Counted from the stretch's first letter, positions 8,506 to 17,368 are shown. The stretch: 64,000 nucleotides of DNA from Agrobacterium tumefaciens str. B6 (GCF_001541315.1 NZ_LMVK01000008.1:1-64000), one strand, 5' to 3'. A program made the numbers and translations. Notes: a model not told the origin generated them from the sequence alone.

Positions 8506-9424
8506 GATACACCGGCTGCGGAAAGGTGAAGGAGGGAACAGCTGACTGTGAAAAACGCTCCTGGAGATCACGCTCACAGTTGCGGCAGTTGACGCACAGC
8601 GCCGGATATTCCCTCCATATGTGCGGCATAGGGATGCGATCCAGCGCCCAGGCGGTGACACACACGGATGAATGGAAAAGCGGCACGAGGCCCTGTGCCT
8701 TTACGGCGGCGACAAAGGTATTGAAATCGTCGTCCAGCGGGCGCGCGGTGAGACTGGCGTGCACAGGATGAGTATAGGCGGAATCCTGCTGCTGCGTCGT
8801 TGTGTAGAGCATCCCGACACAGATCGCATCGGGTCGTTCGGCTTCCAGAATCCGGAGGACATGATCCAGATCCTTCAGCGTGGCAGGCAGGAATGGCTTC
8901 AGATACATGCACACGAACACACCGTGTTTGCGCGCCAGGGCGAAATTGCGAATTCGATCGGTGACAGGCGCAGCTCTTGGCTCGATTTTGTCGGCCTTGG
9001 CGAGTGACGAGAAAGAGGTGAAGAGCACGACCTGATTAGGGTAGGCATGGGTGCTGATCACCTCCAGCGCGGCCTCCGGAACCATTTCCTTCGTCGGGAT
9101 CTGTACCGGATTGCCAAGCGAGAGCACAGCGCGCAGTACACAAAGGACCTTCTCTGTCGATCGTTCGTTCTTGAACGGTTCGGAATCCGGGCAGAGCGAG
9201 ACGATCGTACCATTGCGGCCTGGCCGGAAGTAAGGGGACTGAAGCAAGGCTTCGGCGCTGTCTGAAAGTGCAGCATCTTCGATGAACACCTGGGATCCCG
9301 CTGGCGAGATGATGTAGCAATAGGAACAACCGCTACCGCAGCCGCGTGTCGTGATATTGATGAACACCCGGTCGCCCGGCTCATCGCCCTGATTGAGAAA
9401 ATGGATGTGGTCTGGCAAAGGCAT
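8489..9424 (-). CDS. Radical SAM enzyme
   Basis: The 311-residue protein starts at the ATG at 9424, with AGGAG 6 bases upstream. The [4Fe-4S]-binding CxxxCxxC is C29, C33, C36 (TTRGCGSGCSYCYI). A second cluster CVNCRNC lies near residue 280 and could hold an auxiliary cluster or a metal. Between them is a TIM-barrel-like sequence with LCPDSEPFKNERSTEKVL and IPTKEM, reminiscent of the spore-photoproduct-lyase-like radical SAM branch. The substrate is unknown. The gene sits between two PLP enzymes in the same operon. Confidence 0.85.
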   Translation of the reverse strand: MPLPDHIHFLNQGDEPGDRVFINITTRGCGSGCSYCYIISPAGSQVFIEDAALSDSAEALLQSPYFRPGRNGTIVSLCPDSEPFKNERSTEKVLCVLRAVLSLGNPVQIPTKEMVPEAALEVISTHAYPNQVVLFTSFSSLAKADKIEPRAAPVTDRIRNFALARKHGVFVCMYLKPFLPATLKDLDHVLRILEAERPDAICVGMLYTTTQQQDSAYTHPVHASLTARPLDDDFNTFVAAVKAQGLVPLFHSSVCVTAWALDRIPMPHIWREYPALCVNCRNCERDLQERFSQSAVPSFTFPQPVYHVSLP

Positions 9425-9478
9425 TCGCAACTCCTACGAGGCAGATGACCGACTGGCGGTCTGCAAGCAGTTCATGGA

Positions 9479-10705
9479 TCAGGCGAATAGTGGCAAAGAC
9501 GCCCTCAGAGCCCGCTCGATACGTGCGGACAGGTCGGACCAGTCAATCTCCGCGTGAGAAAGACAGAAGAAGGATGGGTGCCCCTGAAGGAGCAATATGC
9601 CGTGATCGGCAAAGATGCGTGGTATCTTCGCCCGCAGGCCGAGATTGTTTTCTACGCCTTCGCTGAAGCGTAATTCAAAGAGCGATCCCCCGAGTATCAG
9701 TTCGATATTGATCTGATCGCCAAGGCCAACGTCTGCCGCAGCGCTGGAGAATACATCGACGAAGCGCTCGGAAATTTCTTTAAACGTCGAATACCCGTGC
9801 AGCGTGCTCATGAGTTGATGCGTCGCCGAGGCGGCGAAGACGCCCAGAAGCTCCTTGCAATAGGTACCGCTGATCTTGGCTTCGAGGTAATCGATGGACA
9901 TGGATGGCGGGCCGACGAGCAAGGAGATCGGTGCACCGTTTCCGATTGCCTTGCCAAGCACGACGTAATCCGCGTCAAGACCCACTGCGGCGAGCGCTCC
10001 CATGGGTGAGACCCGTCCTGCGGTTTTTGTTTCGTCCGCCACGACTTGAACGCCACGTTCGCGGCAGAGGGCAATCGCCTCGGAGAGATGTGCCGGCGAC
10101 ATCAATGACAACTGGTAGGCGTCAAATAACAGCGCAGCATAGGTATCGGGCGTATCGTCAAGAATCTGCCGCAGGCTGTCAATCTGCAGGTCAATCCAGT
10201 TGACCACGGGTTCGCTCTCGCTCATCCCGCGAGTGAAAGAATTGGGGCGGATTTCACTTCGGTGGGGTGATGAAAGCCGCTCGTGCCATCGTGGACTGTT
10301 GCCGATCTGTGCGTCGTGCCAGCCTATATAGCCGCAGCGGATCAGACCTTTACGGCCGGTCTGCTTGCACGCCAGCCTCGCGGCTGCGGTCATGGCGTCA
10401 GAGGAGTGCTTGAAATAGCCGACGCTGTGGTTTTGATAGGCGTCAGGCAGAAAGGTTTCAAGAAAATCGACGTGTTGCTCGGCATAACCCGGGAAGTGTA
10501 TTGCGCCAGCGACCTTCTGCTGGAGAACACTTGTAAAATCAGCTCGCGCATGGCCCAGCACTACCGGCCCAAAACCCAGGATAAAGTCGTAATAATTGCG
10601 GCCCTTGGTGTCTGTGACAAGCGCACCACTACCCTCCCTAAAGAGGATCTCCTCCCCGTTTGACAGAAAAAATTGACAAACACCCGATGTTGCAAGCCTT
10701 ACCAT
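9479..10705 (-). CDS. Class III aminotransferase / glutamate-1-semialdehyde mutase-like
   Basis: The 408-residue protein has the fold-type I pattern of the GSA-aminomutase branch: an SSDAMTAAARLACKQTGRKGLI segment, a GWHD motif, VVADETKTAGR with the PLP-N1 Asp (D224), and the PLP lysine K252 in VLGKAIGNGAPIS. Family members move or exchange amino groups. Its start lies 1 base after the Nudix stop. A 48-base gap separates its stop from the radical SAM gene, where a fresh AGGAG ribosome site is found. It probably aminates an intermediate of the pathway. Confidence 0.85.
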   Translation of the reverse strand: MVRLATSGVCQFFLSNGEEILFREGSGALVTDTKGRNYYDFILGFGPVVLGHARADFTSVLQQKVAGAIHFPGYAEQHVDFLETFLPDAYQNHSVGYFKHSSDAMTAAARLACKQTGRKGLIRCGYIGWHDAQIGNSPRWHERLSSPHRSEIRPNSFTRGMSESEPVVNWIDLQIDSLRQILDDTPDTYAALLFDAYQLSLMSPAHLSEAIALCRERGVQVVADETKTAGRVSPMGALAAVGLDADYVVLGKAIGNGAPISLLVGPPSMSIDYLEAKISGTYCKELLGVFAASATHQLMSTLHGYSTFKEISERFVDVFSSAAADVGLGDQINIELILGGSLFELRFSEGVENNLGLRAKIPRIFADHGILLLQGHPSFFCLSHAEIDWSDLSARIERALRASLPLFA

Positions 10706-10706
10706 G

Positions 10707-11261
10707 TCACTCCCTCAATGTGAGTAGATCTCCTGTTGCGTCATCAGGCGAAGCTTGCCTGGTGGACGCGCGGTAAATGTCCAGCGAAAATCTTGCCGAA
10801 GGCGCGAGATCCGCGGCGCTGAATGCGCGCGGATCAACCAGATGGAAGCCGCTATTCTTTGTCGGTTCGGTAACTGTCAGGAGCCCGGAGCGCCACCGGC
10901 AGATATAGGAGACGACAATCCAGTTCGCGGCAGTTCCCGGCGCTCCTTCCCGTTCATGCTGGAGGCGCACGTGAGAAAATCGATCGATTTCAATTACGGC
11001 CGCTGTTCCAACTTCTTCCTCGATTTCCCGATGCAACGCGTCGCGAAATCGCTCTGCGTTGTTGCATTGCCCCCCAATCCCTTCGAGGAGGCCAATATTG
11101 TCGCGGCACATCGGTCCCCTCTTGATAAGAACCGCTTGCCCTTCGTCGTTCAGAACAAGTCCTTCAACTGCAAAATTGGTTATACTCATGTCGCGCCGTG
11201 AGCAGGCCACAACGAGTTCGGCAATGTCCGCGGGTTCCGGGAAGGATAAAAGTGTGGGCAT
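10707..11261 (-). CDS. Nudix hydrolase
   Basis: The 184-residue protein contains a complete Nudix box (G-x5-E-x7-R-E-U-x-E-E-x-G) from GQCNNAE through HREIEEEVG. Nudix enzymes split nucleoside diphosphates linked to another group, so this one may remove pyrophosphate from a nucleotide intermediate. Its ATG overlaps the stop of the preceding OMPDC gene as TGATG. An N-terminal extension of about 25 residues precedes the Nudix fold. Confidence 0.88.
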   Translation of the reverse strand: MPTLLSFPEPADIAELVVACSRRDMSITNFAVEGLVLNDEGQAVLIKRGPMCRDNIGLLEGIGGQCNNAERFRDALHREIEEEVGTAAVIEIDRFSHVRLQHEREGAPGTAANWIVVSYICRWRSGLLTVTEPTKNSGFHLVDPRAFSAADLAPSARFSLDIYRASTRQASPDDATGDLLTLRE

Positions 11262-12118
11262 CAGCGCCCCTGCTCCTGCAGGAAGCGAGCTGAACGGGCG
11301 AAGTCGGCGATTGTCTCGCGAAGTCGATCCCGGTCGGGCCCTGCTGAAAGAATTGACCGGGACACCGTAGGAATTACCCGTGATGCACTCGACCCGAACA
11401 TTTTATGTGCGTCCTGCATCGTTGCTCCCTGGGCACCAATACCCGGGGACAGGAAAAGGGATCGGGGCAGCGCATCCAGAAGTGTCGCAGTTTCGGCTCC
11501 GCCCGTGGCGCCGACGACTGCGCCAACTGGCCCGATAGTGGCCTCATTTTCCAGTGCGTCGTTCCAGGCCGTGACCGACGTCGCGACGTCATGAGCAACA
11601 CTGCGCCCCTGCGTCAAGGCGGCTTGAATGGATGTACCTTCTGGATTGGACGAACGGACCACCACAAACACGGCCGTCTTCGTCGAAGCCGCCTGCCGGT
11701 ATAGCGGCGATAGCGCCGAGGTTCCCAGATACGGGCTGGCGGTGACCGCGTCGGCACCGAAGGCGCTTTCGGGCCCAAGCCAGGCTCTCGCATAGGCTTC
11801 CATGCTCGAACCGATGTCTCCGCGCTTCGCATCAGCGATAACCAGCAGGTCCCGCGACTTCGCGTCGCGTATGAAACGAGAAAGCACTTGCATGCCTTCG
11901 GGGCCAAAGGATTCGAAGAACGCGACCTGGGGCTTCACGATACCAGCCAACCCGTCAAGTGCATCAAGAAGGACGCGACAGAGCTGCGCTGCGCCTTTTG
12001 CGTCGGGCGTAAGCCCCCAGGATTGAAGGACCGTGGTTGACGGGTCGAAGCCGACGCAGAGTGGCGACACATTTTTGGCGGTCTGCATAAAGCGCGCGGA
12101 AAAGCTGGTGGATGACAT
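11261..12118 (-). CDS. Type II orotidine 5'-phosphate decarboxylase (PyrF-like)
   Basis: The 285-residue protein matches the longer type II OMPDC group: LCVGFDPS near the start, VKPQVAFFESFG (K62), the catalytic D-x-K-x-x-D at D96, K98 and D101 (ADAKRGDIGSS), VTASPYLGT, FVVVRSSNPEG, GAVVGAT and LSPGIGAQG. All key residues are present, so decarboxylation of OMP to UMP is likely. It is the first gene of the leftward operon; the promoter must lie in the AT-rich gap to 12511. Another OMPDC homologue ends the same operon, so this copy may be a pathway enzyme or a resistant substitute for the housekeeping PyrF. Confidence 0.88.
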   Translation of the reverse strand: MSSTSFSARFMQTAKNVSPLCVGFDPSTTVLQSWGLTPDAKGAAQLCRVLLDALDGLAGIVKPQVAFFESFGPEGMQVLSRFIRDAKSRDLLVIADAKRGDIGSSMEAYARAWLGPESAFGADAVTASPYLGTSALSPLYRQAASTKTAVFVVVRSSNPEGTSIQAALTQGRSVAHDVATSVTAWNDALENEATIGPVGAVVGATGGAETATLLDALPRSLFLSPGIGAQGATMQDAHKMFGSSASRVIPTVSRSILSAGPDRDRLRETIADFARSARFLQEQGR

Positions 12119-12511
12119 GAATACCCTTTGTCGTCATTTCGTCTTAATAATGAGATTATTTTCATATCAAACTCAAGCTAAAAATTGTCGTTTTTAATTT
12201 CTCGCCCGGTGTTTCCCTAGCGAATTATCCACCTAAGTGAATGTTAAATATATATATTATTGAAACTTTTATTTTTCGATTACCCTTGTTTTTGGTGCTG
12301 TTCGCGTGGAATTTAGTATCTTGCGCGTCTCAATAAATGTACTAATGTCATAAAATTCACGATCAGGGTTCGCCGTTGTGCGACGGCGTGGAGGAAACGT
12401 GGCTCTTTCGCCATTCCTGTTCCGTGGATTCGGGAGACCTGAGAGCAGCCACTTTGAAGCGGCGTTCAAAAGCAATTGGATCGGTGTTTGAGCAGAGAAC
12501 AGGAGCGGGAA
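12119..12511. promoter_or_regulatory. AT-rich divergent promoter region
   Basis: This gap separates two divergent operons and is clearly richer in A and T than its surroundings between 12140 and 12350. It holds a loose inverted repeat, TGAGATT (12151-12157) facing AAACTCA (12169-12175). A small hairpin with arms CGCCGT (12371-12376) and ACGGCG (12383-12388) lies in what would be the leader of the ATP-grasp mRNA. No gene is evident. Confidence 0.45.
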
Positions 12512-13678
12512 TTGGCCAAAATTGTAATACTCAACCGGGTTGATCCGGAGCGCATCCGGTACGATCAGGTAATCGACCATGATATCCATGAGGTGACCTA
12601 CATCGGTCAGTTCCTCGACGGGCCGATGCATGCGCGAGCAAAAATCATCGCCGCCAAACTATCCGACCTTCATCCGGATTCTCTGCCGTCGCCGGTTGAG
12701 GAGGCATGCGCGAGTTGCGACTGCCTGATTGCCCGGGGCGAGCGCGACCTCATTCTTGCCGCCCAAATCCGTGAACGGTTCAATATTGCCGGTGACACGG
12801 TTGCAAAAGTGCTCCCGATCCGCGACAAACTGACAATGCGAATGTCAGTCTGCGGGTCGACCATCAGGCAGCCCGCGTTCTGGTCGCTTGCGAAATACAA
12901 GCGCATGAGTGGACAGATACCGCTCGATCAGAAGCTGGTACTCAAACCGCGACTTGACGCAGCCAGCAACGGTATCTGGATCGGCTCACGAAAAGAACTT
13001 GATGCCCGCGTTCAGCCCCTTCGTGAGGCGGACTGGCTCGTCGAGGAATATATCCCGGGCGACATCCTTCATCTCGATGGGCTTTTGCAAGGAGGAGAGC
13101 TGGATATCCTGCAAACGTCTAAATACGTCAACACGTGTTTTTCCTACGCGGCTGGCTCAGCTCTTGGCTCAACGCAAGTCGAAAATCCTGAATGGGCGAG
13201 CACGGCTGTAATAGAGCTGTCCCGTCTGCTCAACTATTCCGACGGAGGATTTCACCTTGAAATGATTGTCGACGGCAATGGTCAGCCACATTTTCTGGAA
13301 TTCGCAGGGCGCATTGGTGGCGCCTATATCGCCGAAGCCTTCGAGTTGAAGACCGGAGTCAATCTTCACCATGCGGATCTGCGTTGCGCGCTTGGTGAAA
13401 CTGCAAACATTATTCGCGGCAGGGGCGTCGAAGACATGTTTGGGTGGTTTCTGTTCCCTTATGGCGCAAACCTCCAGTGCGGCTCGGTCAGGCAGACCTT
13501 TGGTGACCAATTCGTCCGGTGTCTGATCAATACGCGCCCCTCCAGACCGGATGTTCCTTCCTATAGTGAAGTCCATTCGCCGTTTTGCGGGATCGTGCGC
13601 AAGCAGTCGTCCTGCGAGGACGTCATTCATGCAGTTGTCCGTCACGTGACCGCAGTACCCGTGGCCAGCGCATCCTGA
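12512..13678 (+). CDS. ATP-grasp ligase
   Basis: I place the start at the TTG at 12512, since AGGAG (12501-12505) sits 6 bases upstream and the product then begins AKIVILNRVD. The 388-residue protein has the ATP-grasp order: a lysine strand KLVLKPRLDAASNGIWIG, the EEYIPGDILHLDG strand, and the metal-binding FHLEMIVDGNGQPHFLEFAGRIGG. Such enzymes join a carboxylate to an amine through an acyl phosphate, often an amino acid to another molecule. It is followed 14 bases later by an aminotransferase gene. Its partners suggest ligation of an amino acid onto a pathway intermediate. Confidence 0.85.
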   Translation: MAKIVILNRVDPERIRYDQVIDHDIHEVTYIGQFLDGPMHARAKIIAAKLSDLHPDSLPSPVEEACASCDCLIARGERDLILAAQIRERFNIAGDTVAKVLPIRDKLTMRMSVCGSTIRQPAFWSLAKYKRMSGQIPLDQKLVLKPRLDAASNGIWIGSRKELDARVQPLREADWLVEEYIPGDILHLDGLLQGGELDILQTSKYVNTCFSYAAGSALGSTQVENPEWASTAVIELSRLLNYSDGGFHLEMIVDGNGQPHFLEFAGRIGGAYIAEAFELKTGVNLHHADLRCALGETANIIRGRGVEDMFGWFLFPYGANLQCGSVRQTFGDQFVRCLINTRPSRPDVPSYSEVHSPFCGIVRKQSSCEDVIHAVVRHVTAVPVASAS

Positions 13679-13692
13679 ACCGGGAGAAATTC

Positions 13693-14979
13693 ATGACGAA
13701 CGAAAAATCGATGTCCCGTCACACTCAACCCTGGGAAAAGCGGTTTGCGGGCAGAGCCAGGAACATGCATGCGTCGGAGATCCGGGATCTGTTTGCCTTG
13801 CTGGGAAAACCTGATGTCATCTCCTTCGCGGGTGGATTTCCCGACGCTGATCTTTTTGCCTCTTCCCGGTTTCTTGACGGCTATCAGAAATACCTTCGGG
13901 ACTGCCCGGAGGTCTCCCTCCAATATTGCGCAAGTGAAGGTTATCTGCCGCTGCGACGCTGGATCGCCGGCTTCATGCACCGACAGGGCGTCATCTGCAG
14001 TTCAGACAACATCCTGATTACATCCGGCGCCCAGCAGGCCATCGAGTTTCTTTCCCGTCTCTTTCTCGAAAAAGGCAGCTCCGTTGCGATCTCAAAGCCG
14101 AGCTACCTCGGTGCACTGCAAATCTTCGACGCTTACGAACCCCACTATCGCTTTTTCGAAGCGAAAGGGGAATCTGCAGGGTCCCCTGGCCCATGCGTCT
14201 ATGACGCCAGCTCCTTGAAGCTCATCTACGCCAATCCTGACTTCTCGAACCCGACCGGTGAAACGATGGAAACATGTGCGCGGCGGCGGCTGCTTGCCCT
14301 TGCACGCGATAATGACATTCCGCTGATCGAGGATGCAGCCTACAGCGCATTGCGATACGAAGGAAGCGCGCTTCCTTCAATGATGCAGCTCGATATCGAG
14401 GAATGTGGCTCGATCGAAAACTCTCTTGTCGTCTATTGCGGCAGTTTCTCAAAGACAATGACACCCGGCATGCGGATCGGCTGGATCTGTGCTGCGAGCC
14501 CCCTCATCCAGAAGCTGGTGTTGTTGAAGCAGTCAAGCGACCTCAACAGTTCGACCATCAACCAGATGGTAATGCACCGCGTTGCCGCTGAAATGTTTGA
14601 CGAGTGTGTGCTTGCCTCGCGGAATGCCTACCGGCTAAGGCGCGACAATCTGATCAGTGCGCTCGAGCAATACATGCCTGAAAATGTCAACTGGCAGAAA
14701 CCTGAAGGCGGCATGTTCGTCTGGCTGACGCTTCCGGACGGTCTCGATGCCAATGCTCTGCTTGCAAAGGCGATTACCCTCGAAGGCGTTGCTTTTGTTC
14801 CTGGGCGTCCCTTCCATCCCGATGGTTCGGGCCGAAATACGCTTCGCCTTTGCTTCACCTCCTGCCCACGGGAGCGTGCGCGGGAAGGCATCAAAAGACT
14901 GGGCCGCCTGATCACCCACGAAATGGCAAGCCCCGATTCAATCATGCCGCCGGAAGTGATACCCGTTTCCGGTCTCTGA
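13693..14979 (+). CDS. Class I/II PLP aminotransferase
   Basis: The 428-residue protein starts at 13693 behind GGGAGA. It resembles 2-aminoadipate/aromatic-type aminotransferases of fold type I, with ISFAGGFPD, ITSGAQQAIEFLSRLF, YANPDFSNPTGETM, IPLIEDAAYSALRYE and the PLP lysine in CGSFSKTMTPGMRIGW. It lacks the N-terminal winged helix of MocR regulators, so it is an enzyme. It forms a two-gene operon with the ATP-grasp ligase and may make the amino acid that is ligated. Confidence 0.87.
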   Translation: MTNEKSMSRHTQPWEKRFAGRARNMHASEIRDLFALLGKPDVISFAGGFPDADLFASSRFLDGYQKYLRDCPEVSLQYCASEGYLPLRRWIAGFMHRQGVICSSDNILITSGAQQAIEFLSRLFLEKGSSVAISKPSYLGALQIFDAYEPHYRFFEAKGESAGSPGPCVYDASSLKLIYANPDFSNPTGETMETCARRRLLALARDNDIPLIEDAAYSALRYEGSALPSMMQLDIEECGSIENSLVVYCGSFSKTMTPGMRIGWICAASPLIQKLVLLKQSSDLNSSTINQMVMHRVAAEMFDECVLASRNAYRLRRDNLISALEQYMPENVNWQKPEGGMFVWLTLPDGLDANALLAKAITLEGVAFVPGRPFHPDGSGRNTLRLCFTSCPRERAREGIKRLGRLITHEMASPDSIMPPEVIPVSGL

Positions 14980-15277
14980 GAAGAGCTTTTAAGGCTTGCG
15001 GTGCAGGCGAGGCATTCACGGCCTGGCAATTGTCGGGATTTTTGATGATTGAGAGTTGTACTGTCCCGGGTTCAGACGACGACGGGACAGAAACCCGGGC
15101 CGGCAAGGAGCGACCGGGATGCGAAGGCCTGGAGGTCACACCTTGTCGGCTTTCTGCCGTTTCTCCAGATGAGGTCGCTGCTCGTCCGATACCGTCGGTT
15201 CAGGAGAAACCGGGGCCGGACGCCTCGGTTCTGGCAGGCGAGCGCGGGAATGAAGATGCCGTTTTACGGGAAGCGCT
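14980..15277. terminator. Convergent gap with two mutually exclusive hairpins
   Basis: Two overlapping stems can form between the convergent genes. CTGTCCCG (15061-15068) pairs with CGGGACAG (15083-15090), and CCCGGGTT (15065-15072) pairs with AACCCGGG (15092-15099). They share bases 15065-15068, so only one can form at a time. They probably serve as a bidirectional terminator. I see no gene here. Confidence 0.45.
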
Positions 15278-15964
15278 TCAAAGGCGCGGTCCGGCAGCTT
15301 CGGCAGGCATCTTTCGTCTTGTCGTCAGGCCGGAAGCGGGTGCCGCCAGCTGCCATACCTGACGAAACACCTCTTCCCTTTCTGCTTGTGCCGCCACGAT
15401 GTTCAGCTCAGGTGCCAGGCTCCTGAAGTTTTCCATAACCCGGTTGATGGTTTCGATTGAGTTTTCTTCGAGCTTCAGCTTTTCGCCATCTCGGGCCAGC
15501 AGCCGTTCCCTTACAATCTCCGCCTTGACGTCGAGATAGATCGCACAATCCGGCCGGGGAATCCCCTGATTGATCGCAAGAATGAACCCGGGGTCGATCC
15601 CCCTGCTCCAAAAGAAGGCGACAGAAGAGAATACATAGCGGTCGCTTATGACGGTCTGCCCACGGGCAAGTGCAGGCAATATGACGTTGCTGCAGTGCTG
15701 AATCCTGTCGGCTGCCGCAAACAAAGCGAGTGCACGTACGGTTTCGGGCGTGCCGCCATTGTTCAGGAATTGCTGGACCAGTTCGCTCTGGCGATACCAG
15801 TCAGACGGCTGGCGTGTCAGGACGACATCATGGCCGAGTTCAACGAACCGCCTTTGCAGGAGTTCGATCTGGGTTGTTTTGCCGGCTCCGTCGAAGCCCT
15901 CGACTGTGATTAACCTTCCAGGCCAGCCTGTTTGCGCCCAGGTGAAGGAACGAGTTTCAGTCAT
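15278..15964 (-). CDS. dTMP-kinase-like nucleotide kinase
   Basis: The 228-residue protein starts at the ATG at 15964 (MTETRSFTW). It has a P-loop GFDGAGKTT (residues 23-31), the nucleotide-binding AADRIQH, the SDRY motif (108-110) and an ERLLARDGEKLKLE lid region, all as in thymidylate kinase. The usual TREPGGT substrate loop is changed to TRQPSDW, so the substrate may differ from dTMP. Cells normally have one chromosomal tmk, so this is a specialised paralogue or a resistant copy. Its start overlaps the end of the MFS exporter gene by 8 bases. Confidence 0.82.
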   Translation of the reverse strand: MTETRSFTWAQTGWPGRLITVEGFDGAGKTTQIELLQRRFVELGHDVVLTRQPSDWYRQSELVQQFLNNGGTPETVRALALFAAADRIQHCSNVILPALARGQTVISDRYVFSSVAFFWSRGIDPGFILAINQGIPRPDCAIYLDVKAEIVRERLLARDGEKLKLEENSIETINRVMENFRSLAPELNIVAAQAEREEVFRQVWQLAAPASGLTTRRKMPAEAAGPRL

Positions 15965-17189
15965 GTGGGTCTCTTTCTGTGGTTGCCTGCCCAAGGGCAG
16001 CGCCGCCGGGGCGGGTGAAGGTGGTCGTGAGATAAATTGCTGCTGCAATCACGGCGACACCCAGGCCCCAGGAGACATAATGGGTGTGCACGCTTTCCAC
16101 CCCCGTCAGTGCCGGCATTGAAAACACTATCAGTCCGAAGGCGCTGGTGACCGCTTGGGTATGTGTGCGGACCCTGCCGATCGATTCCATATCAGCCAGC
16201 TCGATCATTCGGCCGTCACACAGGATCTTCGAGAACGAGAACGCAAAGCCCATCAGAAGATACAAACCCGCGACCGAAATGGAGTTCAGTGAAAACGATA
16301 TGGTGGCGGTAAAAAGTCCCAGGGCGACAATGGAAAGATACTCGAAACCGCCCAGACTGGTCCTTTTCAGCGAACGCGCGACACAAGCCGCAGCCGCGAT
16401 GCCGCCGACCGACCAAAGTGCGTCTATCAGCCCATATAGCTCGCTGCCGCCGTCAAGTTCGTGTTGCACCAGGAGCGGTAGCATTACATTCGACAACTGA
16501 CCGATAGAGGTGCTCAGTCCGATCAGCAGAGCCAGTCGGCCAAGTTCTGGCTCGCGCACGAAAAACCGATAGCCTTCCCGTATCTGCGCCACATAGCCCT
16601 TCCGGGCACTCGCCGGTGGGCGTGCGTCCGGCAGACCGAGCAGGCAGGCTACGACGAGAGCGCAAAGAGCGGAGCCAATGATGAAGCCCGCATGAACCGG
16701 CAGCAACATCAGAGCGCCACCCCCAAGGCCTGCTCCCGCAATCATTGATCCCTGCCGCAGGCCGTTGGCGATAGCGTTGGTTCGCTTGATGTCGCCCGTG
16801 CCGACGATGGACTTTTGTATAGCGTCGAGCGCTCCGCCCTGAAGGAGCCCCGCTGCGGCAATGCAGGCGGCTATGAGAAGGATCATCGCATAGCGTGGCT
16901 CATAACCCAGTAAATGTGCAAACGACGGCGTTGCCATGGCGCACCCGAACAACGTCTGTCCAAATATTGCCAGTCGTTTTCGACTCCGCCGGTCGATCAG
17001 GGCCCCCACGCTCGGCGCCAGTACTACGTTCATGAGATGACCAACCAGAAATGCGATGCCCACGAGCGCAACCGACCCCCCGACCTGCGCCGATGACCAC
17101 CCAAGGGTAACCACCCATAGGCCCCGGGTTATTCCAGCAAGCGTTATCGCTGTAAAATAGCGGGAAATTAGAGACACATGGTTCCTCAT
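15957..17189 (-). CDS. MFS efflux transporter, EntS/DHA3-like
   Basis: This protein of about 410 residues has 10-12 hydrophobic segments, an LIDRRSRKRLAI loop 2-3 and GSMIAGAGLGGG in helix 5, as in the DHA3/EntS exporter group. Such proteins export siderophores or antibiotics. I prefer the ATG at 17189 to the TTG at 17207; neither has a strong ribosome site. It shares an mRNA with the dTMP-kinase-like gene and is the obvious candidate exporter for the product of the neighbouring enzymes. Confidence 0.82.
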   Translation of the reverse strand: MRNHVSLISRYFTAITLAGITRGLWVVTLGWSSAQVGGSVALVGIAFLVGHLMNVVLAPSVGALIDRRSRKRLAIFGQTLFGCAMATPSFAHLLGYEPRYAMILLIAACIAAAGLLQGGALDAIQKSIVGTGDIKRTNAIANGLRQGSMIAGAGLGGGALMLLPVHAGFIIGSALCALVVACLLGLPDARPPASARKGYVAQIREGYRFFVREPELGRLALLIGLSTSIGQLSNVMLPLLVQHELDGGSELYGLIDALWSVGGIAAAACVARSLKRTSLGGFEYLSIVALGLFTATISFSLNSISVAGLYLLMGFAFSFSKILCDGRMIELADMESIGRVRTHTQAVTSAFGLIVFSMPALTGVESVHTHYVSWGLGVAVIAAAIYLTTTFTRPGGAALGQATTERDPHD

Positions 17190-17202
17190 ATTGTGGAAAA
17201 AT

Positions 17203-17251
17203 CTCAAAATTGATATCTTACAGAAATTGTTCGCGCAACATCAATTTTGAG
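17203..17251. promoter_or_regulatory. Inverted repeat, candidate operator
   Basis: CTCAAAATTGAT (17203-17214) and ATCAATTTTGAG (17240-17251) form a perfect 12-bp inverted repeat with a 25-base spacer, just upstream of the exporter gene. The right arm shares TCAATTTTGAG with the palindrome at 23211-23224, so one regulator may bind both. Confidence 0.5.
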
Positions 17252-17368
17252 GTGTTGCAATACCAAGGCGAAGGATGCGCCCAATCCGCGTTGGTTTTGG
17301 TGATTATTTGAGAAAAATGGCTAAAATTTCTGCTTTGTCCGGCTTCTTGTGATGCGCCCACGTCGCTC

